Assembly (NCBI GenBank): GCA_017468395.1
Contig: JAFUIR010000016.1
Span: 102,624-166,623, forward strand
Reading direction: 5' to 3'
DNA from: Lachnospiraceae bacterium
GTDB taxonomy: Bacteria; Bacillota; Clostridia; Lachnospirales; Lachnospiraceae
DNA length: 64,000 nucleotides
The notes beneath the pieces were generated by a model. The model did no database searches, was not told the origin of the DNA, and saw only the letters and a program-made list of their open reading frames with translations. Positions 15,843 through 23,610 of the stretch are shown in pieces; the first letter of the stretch is position 1; each line of letters opens with the position of its first letter. Both the position numbers and the translations under genes were made by a program.

Positions 15843-18135
15843 CCTTAGTTTAATACTTGCGGTAACTATGGTTATGGGACTTAGTGGCTGCGGAGGTAAG
15901 AAGGGTACAGACCCTGCTTTGGTAGCTGCTGCAAAGGAAAATGTGTATAAATATGTGGAGATACCCGTTTTTGAAAAAGCAGAGGAAGGCGCAGAGGATT
16001 ATACCGATTACAATGTGCAGTCTATCACTTATTCTAACGGCCGTGTAGTGGCGCTGGTAAATGTCAACAGTTGGGGCGCCGAAGCATGGAGCAATGAAAT
16101 GCAACTGATTTCCGTAAATGAAGATGGTACAGATAAACAGGTAAATGTTATTTGGAGGCAGGATCAAAACAGTACGGAAAGCGGTTATTTGAATAATGCG
16201 GTAATGTCTGATAATTGTGTGTATGGCATTATGCAGAAAGAGAATTATGAAAATATCGATGAATATGGTATGCCGGAAATTGTATCGGAACTGGTATGTT
16301 GGGATTTTAATGCCAACGAACAGTGGAGAGTATCGGTTATTCCCGAAGATTTGCCGGAGGGCGAATGGTTCTATGTTGACCGCCTTCTTACATTAGATGA
16401 TGGTCGGATTTTGGTTTCTGCAATGGAAAAAATTACCATTTACGATAAAACAGGTGCAGTTCAGGGCAAGGTAGAGCCAAAACTGGAAAATGGATATAAC
16501 AGCATTTTCACAGATAAAAAAGGCAATTTGTGCGTAACTATGTGGGATAGTTCTTGGACCAAACTTTCTATTGCTACTTTGAATATGCAGACCGGTCAGC
16601 CGGAGGGAACCCTGGAAGTTCCGTTCAACATTAATAACTACAATATAAGAGAGAGTAAAAATTATGACATGTTGCTCACCAGCACTACAGGTATTTTTGG
16701 CTATAACATCGGTGATGCAGAACCTACCCCTATTATGGATTTTGTAAACTCTGATTTACCCACTACTAATTTGAATCAGGTGGTAGAAATTAACGATACC
16801 CAGTTTTTGGCAAGTTATTATGACAGAAGTTATGCGTCCCAATATGTCAGTCTATTTACTTATGTAGATCCCAGCGAAATACCGGACAAAGAAGTGTTGA
16901 ATCTGGCGGCATATTACATCCCTTATGATATGCGTAACAGGGTAGTAGAGTTTAATAAGACTAACGAAAAATACCGTATCATTTTTACTGACTACTCCCA
17001 GTATGCAACGCCCGATGATTATCTGGCAGGATATACGAAATTTAACAATGATATTATTGCAGGAAATGTTCCCGATATTATGATTTTGGATGAACAGATG
17101 CCTGTGGACAGTTACATCCAAAAGGGACTTCTGGCAGATATTTACGAATTTATTGATGCAGACGAGGAATTAGACAGAGAAGATTATTTCCAGAATGTCT
17201 TTGACGCGTACAGTGTAGGCGGAAAGTTATATTGCATCGTGCCCAGTTTCGCTGTTTGGACAGTTATGGGTAAAGCCTCCGAAGTGGGAAATGAGCCCGG
17301 CTGGACCATGAAAGAAATGCAGGAACTTTTGGCATCCAAACCGGAAGGAACAAGTCTTTTCGGCGAGAGCATGACAAGAGAGAGTCTGATGTGGTATGCA
17401 ACTATGATGTCTTTGCCCGAGTTTATTGATAACGAGACAGGTGTATGCAGTTTTGAATCTCAGGGATTTAAAGATTTGCTTACCTTTTTAAAGACATTAC
17501 CCACAGAATTTAGTTATGATTATGAAGACCCGGATTTGTGGACAAAACTGGAAATGCAGTATGTGGAAGGTAAAACCCTGCTTATGATGACTACCATCAC
17601 AGATTTACAGAGCATGGTTTATACATTTGGACAGTTTGGAACCTCTGACATTACCTTTATCGGATTCCCCTCCGAAAATGGGGTTGGTGCAGCTTTGAAC
17701 TGTTATAACCGTTATGCGATTTCCGCCCAGTCACCCAATAAAGAAGGGGCTTGGGAGTTCATGCGTTATTACTACACGGATGAATATCAGGAAAGTTTGT
17801 ATGAAATGTCCATCAATAAGGATATCTGGATGGAAAAGGCGATGGAAGCCACCGAGAAACCTTCTTGGGAAGATGAAAACGGACAAATCCATTATGACGA
17901 GTATATTAGCTGGCTTGGCGGTCAGGAAATTATCTTGGAGCCTTTGACCAAAGCACAGGTAGAGGAGATTTTTGATTATGTTTCCTCTGTTACACAGACT
18001 TATTCCTATGACCAGGATTTAGTTGACATCATCAACGAAGAGGCGGCTCCTTTCTTTGAAGGTGAGAAGAGCGTGGATGAAGTGGCAAAGATTATTCAAG
18101 GCAGAATTCAGCTTTATGTGGATGAAAGCAGATAA
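15820..18135 (+). CDS. Lipoprotein: apparent beta-propeller fused to an ABC solute-binding protein (second copy)
   Basis: At 771 residues this is a clear paralogue of the first gene of the operon, with lipobox LSGC. A propeller-like N-terminal half (blades such as GNLCVTMWDSSWTKLSIATL) is followed by a binding-protein half (VEFNKTNEKYRIIFTDYSQY, IIAGNVPDIMILDEQMPVDS, INEEAAPFFEGEKSVDEVAK). The last phrase is nearly identical in the first copy, which shows a shared origin. The start at 15820 follows GGGAGGAG; the in-frame codon at 15793 lies inside the upstream gene and has no comparable site. Two receptors sharing one permease pair suggests two ligands or two size classes. Confidence 0.88.
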   Translation: MKKWMKRSLSLILAVTMVMGLSGCGGKKGTDPALVAAAKENVYKYVEIPVFEKAEEGAEDYTDYNVQSITYSNGRVVALVNVNSWGAEAWSNEMQLISVNEDGTDKQVNVIWRQDQNSTESGYLNNAVMSDNCVYGIMQKENYENIDEYGMPEIVSELVCWDFNANEQWRVSVIPEDLPEGEWFYVDRLLTLDDGRILVSAMEKITIYDKTGAVQGKVEPKLENGYNSIFTDKKGNLCVTMWDSSWTKLSIATLNMQTGQPEGTLEVPFNINNYNIRESKNYDMLLTSTTGIFGYNIGDAEPTPIMDFVNSDLPTTNLNQVVEINDTQFLASYYDRSYASQYVSLFTYVDPSEIPDKEVLNLAAYYIPYDMRNRVVEFNKTNEKYRIIFTDYSQYATPDDYLAGYTKFNNDIIAGNVPDIMILDEQMPVDSYIQKGLLADIYEFIDADEELDREDYFQNVFDAYSVGGKLYCIVPSFAVWTVMGKASEVGNEPGWTMKEMQELLASKPEGTSLFGESMTRESLMWYATMMSLPEFIDNETGVCSFESQGFKDLLTFLKTLPTEFSYDYEDPDLWTKLEMQYVEGKTLLMMTTITDLQSMVYTFGQFGTSDITFIGFPSENGVGAALNCYNRYAISAQSPNKEGAWEFMRYYYTDEYQESLYEMSINKDIWMEKAMEATEKPSWEDENGQIHYDEYISWLGGQEIILEPLTKAQVEEIFDYVSSVTQTYSYDQDLVDIINEEAAPFFEGEKSVDEVAKIIQGRIQLYVDESR

Positions 18136-18171
18136 GGCGAAGTAATCAAATTAAATATTGATAACAGTAAA

Positions 18172-18210
18172 AAAACTGCTCAAGCCAAGAAAATCGGTTT
18201 GGGCAGTTTT
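18172..18210. terminator. Bidirectional terminator between the transport operon and the YgjP gene
   Basis: Fifteen-bp stem AAAACTGCTCAAGCC (18172-18186) / GGTTTGGGCAGTTTT (18196-18210) with wobble pairs. T-rich tracts occur on both strands and the two genes converge here. Confidence 0.85.
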
Positions 18211-18823
18211 ATTGTTTCATTTTGGCAAGATAGTGGGGAACGGTCAATTCCCGTCCGTGTTCTTTTAACCACTGCTTGGATTCTTTGTAATCCGGCAGGA
18301 TAGTGCCCACCATATTCCAAAAGTCCTTGGAGTGATTCATGTGGGTGAGGTGGCACAGTTCATGAACCACAACATAATCCAAAATCTTGGGCGGTGCCAT
18401 CATCAGGCGGTAGTTAAAGGACAAGGTACCGCTTCCGGAACAACTTCCCCAGCGGCTTTTCTGGTCACGGATTGTAATAGATGTGTAATGTCCGCCGGTA
18501 AATTGGTGAAAATATTCCACACGGTAAGGAATGTAATCTTTGGCAGCTTTCCGGAATTTTTTTTCAAAATATCCGATGCGGGCTTCTTCCTCGGGGGATA
18601 GGGTAGGAAGACTGTTATAATGAGCCAGAACTTCCTGACGTTTTTCCAATATCCAATCCTGTTTGCTTTCTACAAACTTGTCAATTTGCCGGTCGGAAAC
18701 ATAGTGGGGTGCACGGACTTCCACATCGCCGTTTTCCTTGATTTGTATGGAGATACTTTTTCGGTTACTGCGGATAATGCGGTATTGATAAGTAGTCTCG
18801 GGTGTTTTATAATGAAAAAACAT
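18209..18823 (-). CDS. YgjP/DUF45-type zinc metallopeptidase
   Basis: This 204-residue cytoplasmic protein of the YgjP-like (M48-related, formerly DUF45) family has the zinc motif VVHELCHLTHMNHSKDFW, with His154, Glu155 and His158 and a downstream glutamate-containing helix. The upstream DQKSRWGSCS is also typical. Length is normal for the family (~200-240). A proteolytic role is expected from the HExxH motif, but the physiological substrate is unknown. It is convergent with the transport operon and divergent from thiN, with 95 bases between the two starts, so the promoters of both genes should lie there. Confidence 0.9.
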   Translation of the reverse strand: MFFHYKTPETTYQYRIIRSNRKSISIQIKENGDVEVRAPHYVSDRQIDKFVESKQDWILEKRQEVLAHYNSLPTLSPEEEARIGYFEKKFRKAAKDYIPYRVEYFHQFTGGHYTSITIRDQKSRWGSCSGSGTLSFNYRLMMAPPKILDYVVVHELCHLTHMNHSKDFWNMVGTILPDYKESKQWLKEHGRELTVPHYLAKMKQ

Positions 18824-18918
18824 AGGTGTATTCCTTTGTAAAGTGGGTTTTAGAAAGTTAAATCATAAGATTGGTATATCATAAATAGTAGTGAAAAACA
18901 AGAAACAGGAAACAGAAA

Positions 18919-19602
18919 ATGGCAGAAAAAGACGGGAAAAACAGCGAAAAAAATAACGAAAAAATTTGTGTCCTGATTTGTGCGGGAAATTTGCAAATTG
19001 AGGACAAAGACCGGATAGAGAAGTGTTTGCGGCGGGGCGCATATTTGGTGGCGGTAGACGGTGGTTTGGATTATTGCTGCCAAATGGGACTGAAGGTTGA
19101 CTTGTGTTTGGGAGATTTTGATTCGGTATCTTCGGAAACACTGGATGATCTGAATTTATCAAAGATAGTGAAACTGCCTGTAGAAAAGGACGATACAGAT
19201 ACTTTGGCGGCCCTGAAACTTTGTGTGGAAAAGGGATATAAAGAATTTTATATTTTTGGCGGCTGCGGGGGCAGACTGGATCATACCGTGGCAAATATAC
19301 AATGCCTGTTGTTTCTGAAAAGAAAGGGATGCAAGGGCTTTTTGTTAAGCAAAGCGGAAACTATTTTTGTGCTGAAAGATGAGGAAATTTGCTTTGAGGC
19401 AGGAAAAACAGGGATTTTGTCTTTGTTTGCTTTAAGCGGGGAAGTGAAAGGCGTTAGCATCTTTGGCATGAAATACAATTTGGATAATGCGGTTATTACC
19501 AATGATTTTCCCATAGGTATCAGCAATGAGTTTACCGGGCAGGCGGGCAAAGTGAATGTTTCGGACGGAGAAGTGCTGGTTATTATGAGCGAGACACCAT
19601 AG
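18919..19602 (+). CDS. thiN: Thiamine pyrophosphokinase
   Basis: This 227-residue enzyme transfers pyrophosphate from ATP to thiamine to make the cofactor thiamine diphosphate. Hallmarks are VAVDGGLDYC, the GDFDS motif, EKDDTDTLAALKLC (the DTD motif) and GGCGGRLDHTVANI, plus a C-terminal thiamine-binding beta domain (NEFTGQAGKVNVSDGEVLVI). An N-terminal polar extension of about 14 residues precedes the fold; the true start could be slightly downstream, since only CAGGAA lies before 18919. In many Firmicutes thiN follows rsgA and rpe; here it stands alone beside ygjP and a cellulase, with a start about 30 bases before the next gene. Confidence 0.93.
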   Translation: MAEKDGKNSEKNNEKICVLICAGNLQIEDKDRIEKCLRRGAYLVAVDGGLDYCCQMGLKVDLCLGDFDSVSSETLDDLNLSKIVKLPVEKDDTDTLAALKLCVEKGYKEFYIFGGCGGRLDHTVANIQCLLFLKRKGCKGFLLSKAETIFVLKDEEICFEAGKTGILSLFALSGEVKGVSIFGMKYNLDNAVITNDFPIGISNEFTGQAGKVNVSDGEVLVIMSETP

Positions 19603-19632
19603 ATAAAAATTGAAAAGGATAGGACACGAAAA

Positions 19633-21369
19633 ATGCAAAAGAGAAGAAAAGCAGGAATTTTAATATTGGTAGCGGTTATGCTGCTTGCACTGACCGCCTG
19701 CCAAGAAGATGCAGATACAAATAACACAGAACTGGACGTTACAGAAACCGTAGAGTCAAAACCGGAGAAAGAGACTAAGATTGAGGAGACCGGGAGTGTG
19801 CCGGTAGAAAGCGAGTCTGAGAAAGAATCCGAGACAGTTTCTGTAGAGGAAAGTGCGCCGGTGGAAGAAAGCACACCGGTGGAAGAAAGCACACCGGTAG
19901 AAGAAAGCACACCGGTAGAGGAAAGCGCGCCTATAGAGGAAAGTGTGCCTGTAGAGGAAAGTGTGCCTGTAGAAGAGAGTAAACCTATAGTGGACAGTGC
20001 TCCTTTAGAAGCAGGAACACCATATGAAATGCACGGGGCTCTTCGCGTGGAGGGAACCAATGTGGTGGATAAAAACGGCGAGATATTCCAACTTGCCGGA
20101 GTCAGCACTCACGGACTTTCCTGGTTTCCCGACTATGTAAATAAGGACGCTTTTCAAACCATTCGTGACGACTGGGGTGCCAACGTGGTGCGCCTTGCGT
20201 TGTATACAGCGGAATATAACGGCTACTGCGAGGGCGGTAACAAGGAAAGTTTAAAAGCGCTCGTTAAAAACGGAGTAAATTATGCGGGCGAACTGGGCAT
20301 GTATGTGATTGTGGACTGGCATATACTTCGGGATGCAGACCCCAACACTTACAAAAGTGATGCCATTGCATTCTTTGATGAAATGTCAAAGGAATTTAAG
20401 GATAATGACAATGTGATTTATGAAATTTGTAATGAGCCAAACGGCGGAACAAGTTGGAGTCAGGTAAAGCAGTATGCCTTGGAAGTAATCCCCGTTATCC
20501 GTGAAAATGACCCCAATGCCCTTATTATTGTGGGAACGCCGAACTGGTGTCAGTATGTGGATGAGGCAGCAAAAGATCCTATTACAGAGTATGACAATCT
20601 TTTATACGCCGTGCATTTTTACGCAGATACCCATAGGGACGATATCCGGAATAAAATGGTAACGGCTATTGACAAAGGGCTGCCCGTAATTATTTCCGAG
20701 TTTAGTATTTGTGACGCTTCCGGTAACGGATATAACAATGTTGAGCAGGCAAATGTGTGGATGGATCTTTTAGACAAGCATCATGTAGGGTTTGTAGCGT
20801 GGAACTTGTCCAATAAGGCCGAGTCATCATCACTTATTGCCAATGGAAACAGTAAAATCGAGGGTTGGACTTATGATGATTTGTCTGAATCCGGCAAATG
20901 GTTGTTTGGTGTGTTAAGTGAACATTCAGAGCAAGGCGCCGGAACAGCAAATGACCGGACCGGTGAAAGCACAGACAATCCGGGGAACGCAAACAGCCAA
21001 GAAAACGGTGGAAATCAAGAAACTGCGAGTAGCCAAGATGGTATTGTTTCCGGCGGGGAAACTGCTCTTTATGCTACAGTTACGGTGTCCAATTCCTGGC
21101 AGAGTAATAATGGTCAAAGTACGCAGTTATCTGTAAGTATTGAGAATAGTGGCAGCAGCGTAAGCGGATGGACTGTAGAGATTGAGTTTGGTCAAAGTGT
21201 TACATTGGATCAGATTTGGTGTGCTACGGGAACGGTAGAAGGCAGTAAAATTGTGATTACTCCGGCGGAATATAACAGTTTGATTGAAAGCGGTAAGAAG
21301 GTGTCGGACATTGGACTGATTGTGACTACCCAAGTGGCGGTTAGTTCGCCTAGTGTATCGGTGAGGTAG
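19633..21369 (+). CDS. Lipoprotein GH5 endoglucanase with a C-terminal CBM2-like domain
   Basis: This 578-residue surface lipoprotein has a lipobox at LALTAC, followed by an acidic linker with about eight six-residue repeats of the form PVEES-x (residues ~70-120). The GH5 catalytic domain (~133-435) begins LRVEGTNVVDKNGEIFQLAG and carries acid/base Glu268 in ICNEPNGG and nucleophile Glu356 in IISEFSICD. It looks like subfamily GH5_2 cellulase. After a Gly/Asn/Gln linker, residues ~480-578 resemble carbohydrate-binding module family 2 (VTVSNSWQSNNG, SGWTVEIEFG, DQIWCATG). The long spacer would carry the catalytic domain through the wall. It probably releases cello-oligosaccharides for the importers. 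Confidence 0.92.
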   Translation: MQKRRKAGILILVAVMLLALTACQEDADTNNTELDVTETVESKPEKETKIEETGSVPVESESEKESETVSVEESAPVEESTPVEESTPVEESTPVEESAPIEESVPVEESVPVEESKPIVDSAPLEAGTPYEMHGALRVEGTNVVDKNGEIFQLAGVSTHGLSWFPDYVNKDAFQTIRDDWGANVVRLALYTAEYNGYCEGGNKESLKALVKNGVNYAGELGMYVIVDWHILRDADPNTYKSDAIAFFDEMSKEFKDNDNVIYEICNEPNGGTSWSQVKQYALEVIPVIRENDPNALIIVGTPNWCQYVDEAAKDPITEYDNLLYAVHFYADTHRDDIRNKMVTAIDKGLPVIISEFSICDASGNGYNNVEQANVWMDLLDKHHVGFVAWNLSNKAESSSLIANGNSKIEGWTYDDLSESGKWLFGVLSEHSEQGAGTANDRTGESTDNPGNANSQENGGNQETASSQDGIVSGGETALYATVTVSNSWQSNNGQSTQLSVSIENSGSSVSGWTVEIEFGQSVTLDQIWCATGTVEGSKIVITPAEYNSLIESGKKVSDIGLIVTTQVAVSSPSVSVR

Positions 21370-21556
21370 TAGAAGTTGAAAAACTTGGAGTTGGCGAGGT
21401 GCGACAGATGAAGGATATGAAGTGGTAAAATCTGTTGAAATGGGAGAGAATAGGAGATTTTTCTAAATAAATTCCAATATCGTAAATTTGATTTGGTTTG
21501 GATAATTAATCGGGGGTGAGTAACAAATCCAACTAAAATAAGAAAAATAGAGAAAT

Positions 21557-21821
21557 AGTCGGGGGTAAAGAGGGTTAACCCCCGACCGAAATGAGAAAAT
21601 CAGCAGATTAGTCGGGAAAAAATGAGGTTGAACCCCGACTGGAATGGAAAAACCAGTAGATTAGTCGGGAAAAAAGAGGGTTACCCCCCGACTGGAATGG
21701 AAAAACCAGCAGATTAGTCGGGAAAAAAGAAGATTATCCCCCGACTGAAATAAGAAACCTAGAAGTTTAGTCTGGAAAGAAGAGAGTTTCTCTTTGAATG
21801 GACAGCAAAATTGTATGGGAT
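21557..21821 (+). repeat. Five tandem 53-bp units, four of them hairpin-forming
   Basis: The word AGTC occurs at 21557, 21610, 21663, 21716 and 21769, an exact 53-base period. Each of the first four units opens with GTCGGG and closes about 25 bases later with CCCGAC, so each folds into a hairpin with a purine-rich loop. Unit 1 has a 9-bp stem, GTCGGGGGT/ACCCCCGAC. Unit 5 (GTCTGG) has lost the partner, and a still weaker half-unit (AATCGGGGG) lies at 21508. The array sits in a 596-base gap between the cellulase and an AraC-type gene. The rest of the gap shows no credible gene. Confidence 0.85.
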
Positions 21822-21965
21822 TGATGCAATTATACAAATTTTGAATTTAGTCGAGTTTTTTTGCGAGGGAGATAAACCGGACGGACAAAAATGAATTTTA
21901 AAAGTCAAGATTTTATTTCTTTTGAAGTGTATCATTTAAGCATACAGAAGAAAGGAAGTGAATGT

Positions 21966-22865
21966 ATGGAGTGGCTAACGGCAGTCAGAAAATCAATTGA
22001 TTACATAGAGGGACATTTGAGCGATAACATCAGTGCGCAGGATGTGGCAGATCAAGTGTATGTATCCCAACTGCATTTTCAAAGAGGTTTTTTGATTATG
22101 ACAGGTTATTCAGTGTCAGAGTATATTCGTAATCGTAAGTTATATCTTGCAGCGCTTGAACTAAAAAGTGCAGATAGGAAAATAATCGATGTAGCATATG
22201 ATTATGGATATGATACGCCGGATAGTTTTACAAAAGCGTTTACAAGATTTCATGGGACTACACCTATGCAGGTAAAGCAAGGAGAGAATATCAGAACCTT
22301 TCTTCCGTTGAATATTAACGTTACGGTTCAAGGAGGAGATAAAATGAACTATAAAATTACAAAAATGTTTGGGTTTAAAGTGATTGGTTTTGCAAGAGAA
22401 TTTTCTTTTGATACGGCATATGAGGAAATACCTAAATATTGGGACGAAATCTGTGAGAAGTATGCGGCTAATGTATATGCCGGGAATCCTCCTGCAAATC
22501 CGCAGGAAAAGGCATTGATGGATAACTGTATAGGGGAGTTTGGTATTTGTATTGATGACGGAAAAGCATCAAGCAAGGGAAAATTTACTTATCTTATTGC
22601 AGGAAAGTATACCGGAGGAGAAGTTCCGGAAGGCATGATGTTGTATGAATTTGAGCAGGGAGAATGGGCGGTATTTGACTGTGTAGGTGCAATTCCGGAG
22701 GCGTTACAGTCACTGAATACAAGAATATTCAAAGAGTGGCTTCCGGGAAATCCCGATTATGAGATTAGTGGCAATGCAAATGTGGAATGGTATGATTGTG
22801 TAAATGGAGAAAAGACAGATGCAGATTATCACAGTGCTATCTGGATTCCGGTAAAAAGAAAGTAG
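21966..22865 (+). CDS. AraC-family regulator with a GyrI-like effector-binding domain
   Basis: This 299-residue protein has an N-terminal AraC DNA-binding domain (residues ~1-105) with two helix-turn-helix units: ISAQDVADQVYVSQLHFQRG, then IIDVAYDYGYDTPDSFTKAF. It continues into a GyrI-like small-molecule-binding domain (~125-299; KMFGFKVIGFAREFSFD, GKYTGGEVPEGMMLYEFEQG). This is the Rob/BltR-like layout used to sense drugs or amphipathic ligands. The start at 21966 follows AAAGGAAG; an in-frame ATG at 21891 has no ribosome site. The target is unknown; neighbouring candidates are its own promoter and the downstream genes. Confidence 0.9.
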   Translation: MEWLTAVRKSIDYIEGHLSDNISAQDVADQVYVSQLHFQRGFLIMTGYSVSEYIRNRKLYLAALELKSADRKIIDVAYDYGYDTPDSFTKAFTRFHGTTPMQVKQGENIRTFLPLNINVTVQGGDKMNYKITKMFGFKVIGFAREFSFDTAYEEIPKYWDEICEKYAANVYAGNPPANPQEKALMDNCIGEFGICIDDGKASSKGKFTYLIAGKYTGGEVPEGMMLYEFEQGEWAVFDCVGAIPEALQSLNTRIFKEWLPGNPDYEISGNANVEWYDCVNGEKTDADYHSAIWIPVKRK

Positions 22866-22879
22866 TTATAGTGTTTGGC

Positions 22880-22917
22880 AAAAAGAGTAGGTTTAGTGTT
22901 AAACGTACTCTTTTTCC
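22880..22917 (+). terminator. Terminator of the AraC-type gene
   Basis: AAAAAGAGTA (22880-22889) / TACTCTTTTT (22906-22915), with an additional inner GTTTA/TAAAC stem. Confidence 0.85.
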
Positions 22918-22925
22918 AATCAAAT

Positions 22926-22972
22926 ATACAAATGATACGAAATGACATTTTGATGGGATTTTCCATTTGTAT
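22926..22972. promoter_or_regulatory. Inverted repeat upstream of the C39-like gene
   Basis: ATACAAATG (22926-22934) is the exact reverse complement of CATTTGTAT (22964-22972). It could be an operator or an RNA hairpin. Function not established. Confidence 0.4.
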
Positions 22973-23060
22973 CGGCAGAATAACAAAACCGTTTTGGATT
23001 AAGAGGTTATGTGGCTGTTATTTACACCTTTAAAATAAATTGATTAGAATGGAGAAGATA

Positions 23061-23420
23061 ATGGAGCTTATTATGCAACCAACAAGTACAACATGTGGTC
23101 AGGCATGTATTGCTATGATTACAGGAAAAAGTATTGAAGAAGTGATACAGACAATGCGAACAGATGGACCAACAAGTATAGGTCAACTGGTAGAAGCATT
23201 GGACTTTTATAAAATAAATCATGCTGAAAGAAATACTCGCATTTCAAAGAAAAATCCGGTTCCGTATAAGTATTCTATTTTAACTGTTCATACGGATGCT
23301 GGTTATACACATTGGACTTTGTTATATGACGGTAAATATTTTGACCCCGAATTTGGCTTAGTTGAAGGGGAATATACATACGGAAAAGTGACTTCTTTTT
23401 TAGCGATATATGAATCGTAA
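23061..23420 (+). CDS. Papain-like C39-family domain protein
   Basis: This 119-residue stand-alone domain resembles C39-like cysteine peptidases. The putative nucleophile is in MQPTSTTCGQACIAMITG, the catalytic His in DAGYTHWTLLYDG, and an Asp follows in KYFDPEFG. There is no ABC transporter part and no signal peptide. Start 23061 is chosen because GGAGAAG lies just upstream; an in-frame codon at 23040 lacks a site. Stand-alone C39-like proteins often act as accessory or regulatory domains of unknown target. The gene precedes the leader-peptide region of the kinase-GNAT gene by 84 bases. Confidence 0.75.
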   Translation: MELIMQPTSTTCGQACIAMITGKSIEEVIQTMRTDGPTSIGQLVEALDFYKINHAERNTRISKKNPVPYKYSILTVHTDAGYTHWTLLYDGKYFDPEFGLVEGEYTYGKVTSFLAIYES

Positions 23421-23504
23421 TATGTAATAGAAATTTTCAACTGATAGAAGCAGGCAACTCTCATTTTGTAGATGTTAAAAAAAGAATTTAGTGAGGTGAA
23501 AAAT

Positions 23505-23537
23505 ATGGTGGCATTCTTACGATTAAGAAATATTTAA
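23505..23537 (+). CDS. 10-codon leader peptide with an Arg-Leu-Arg motif
   Basis: A short ORF encodes MVAFLRLRNI and stops at 23535-23537. It has a strong ribosome site, GTGAGGTG (23491-23498), six bases before the ATG. The stop is immediately followed by alternative hairpins, and the next gene starts 73 bases later. The sequence R-L-R matches the Arg-X-Arg macrolide-arrest motif known from ErmD-class leader peptides. The peptide itself is seen in the sequence; the stalling role is inference. Confidence 0.6.
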   Translation: MVAFLRLRNI

Positions 23538-23594
23538 GTACATAGAACGGCGTTAAATAGTTTTATGTACAGACAAAATTCTGAAAACTATTTA
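23538..23594 (+). promoter_or_regulatory. Alternative hairpins of a candidate translational attenuator
   Basis: GTACATA (23538-23544), directly after the leader stop, can pair with TATGTAC (23564-23570). The overlapping TAAATAGTTTT (23554-23564) can instead pair with AAAACTATTTA (23584-23594), an 11-bp perfect stem ending four bases before the AAGGAG of the main gene. The two pairings cannot coexist as simple hairpins. A ribosome stalled in the leader would block the first. Confidence 0.55.
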
Positions 23595-23610
23595 ATTAAG
23601 GAGATTTGTA

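Noticed and set aside
19281-20108. 275-codon antisense frame with Ser/Thr repeats opposite the cellulase linker
   Set aside because: The repeats simply reflect the PVEES-coding repeats on the other strand.
21557-21821. CRISPR array
   Set aside because: Units are contiguous 53-bp repeats with drift throughout; there are no unique spacers and no cas genes nearby.
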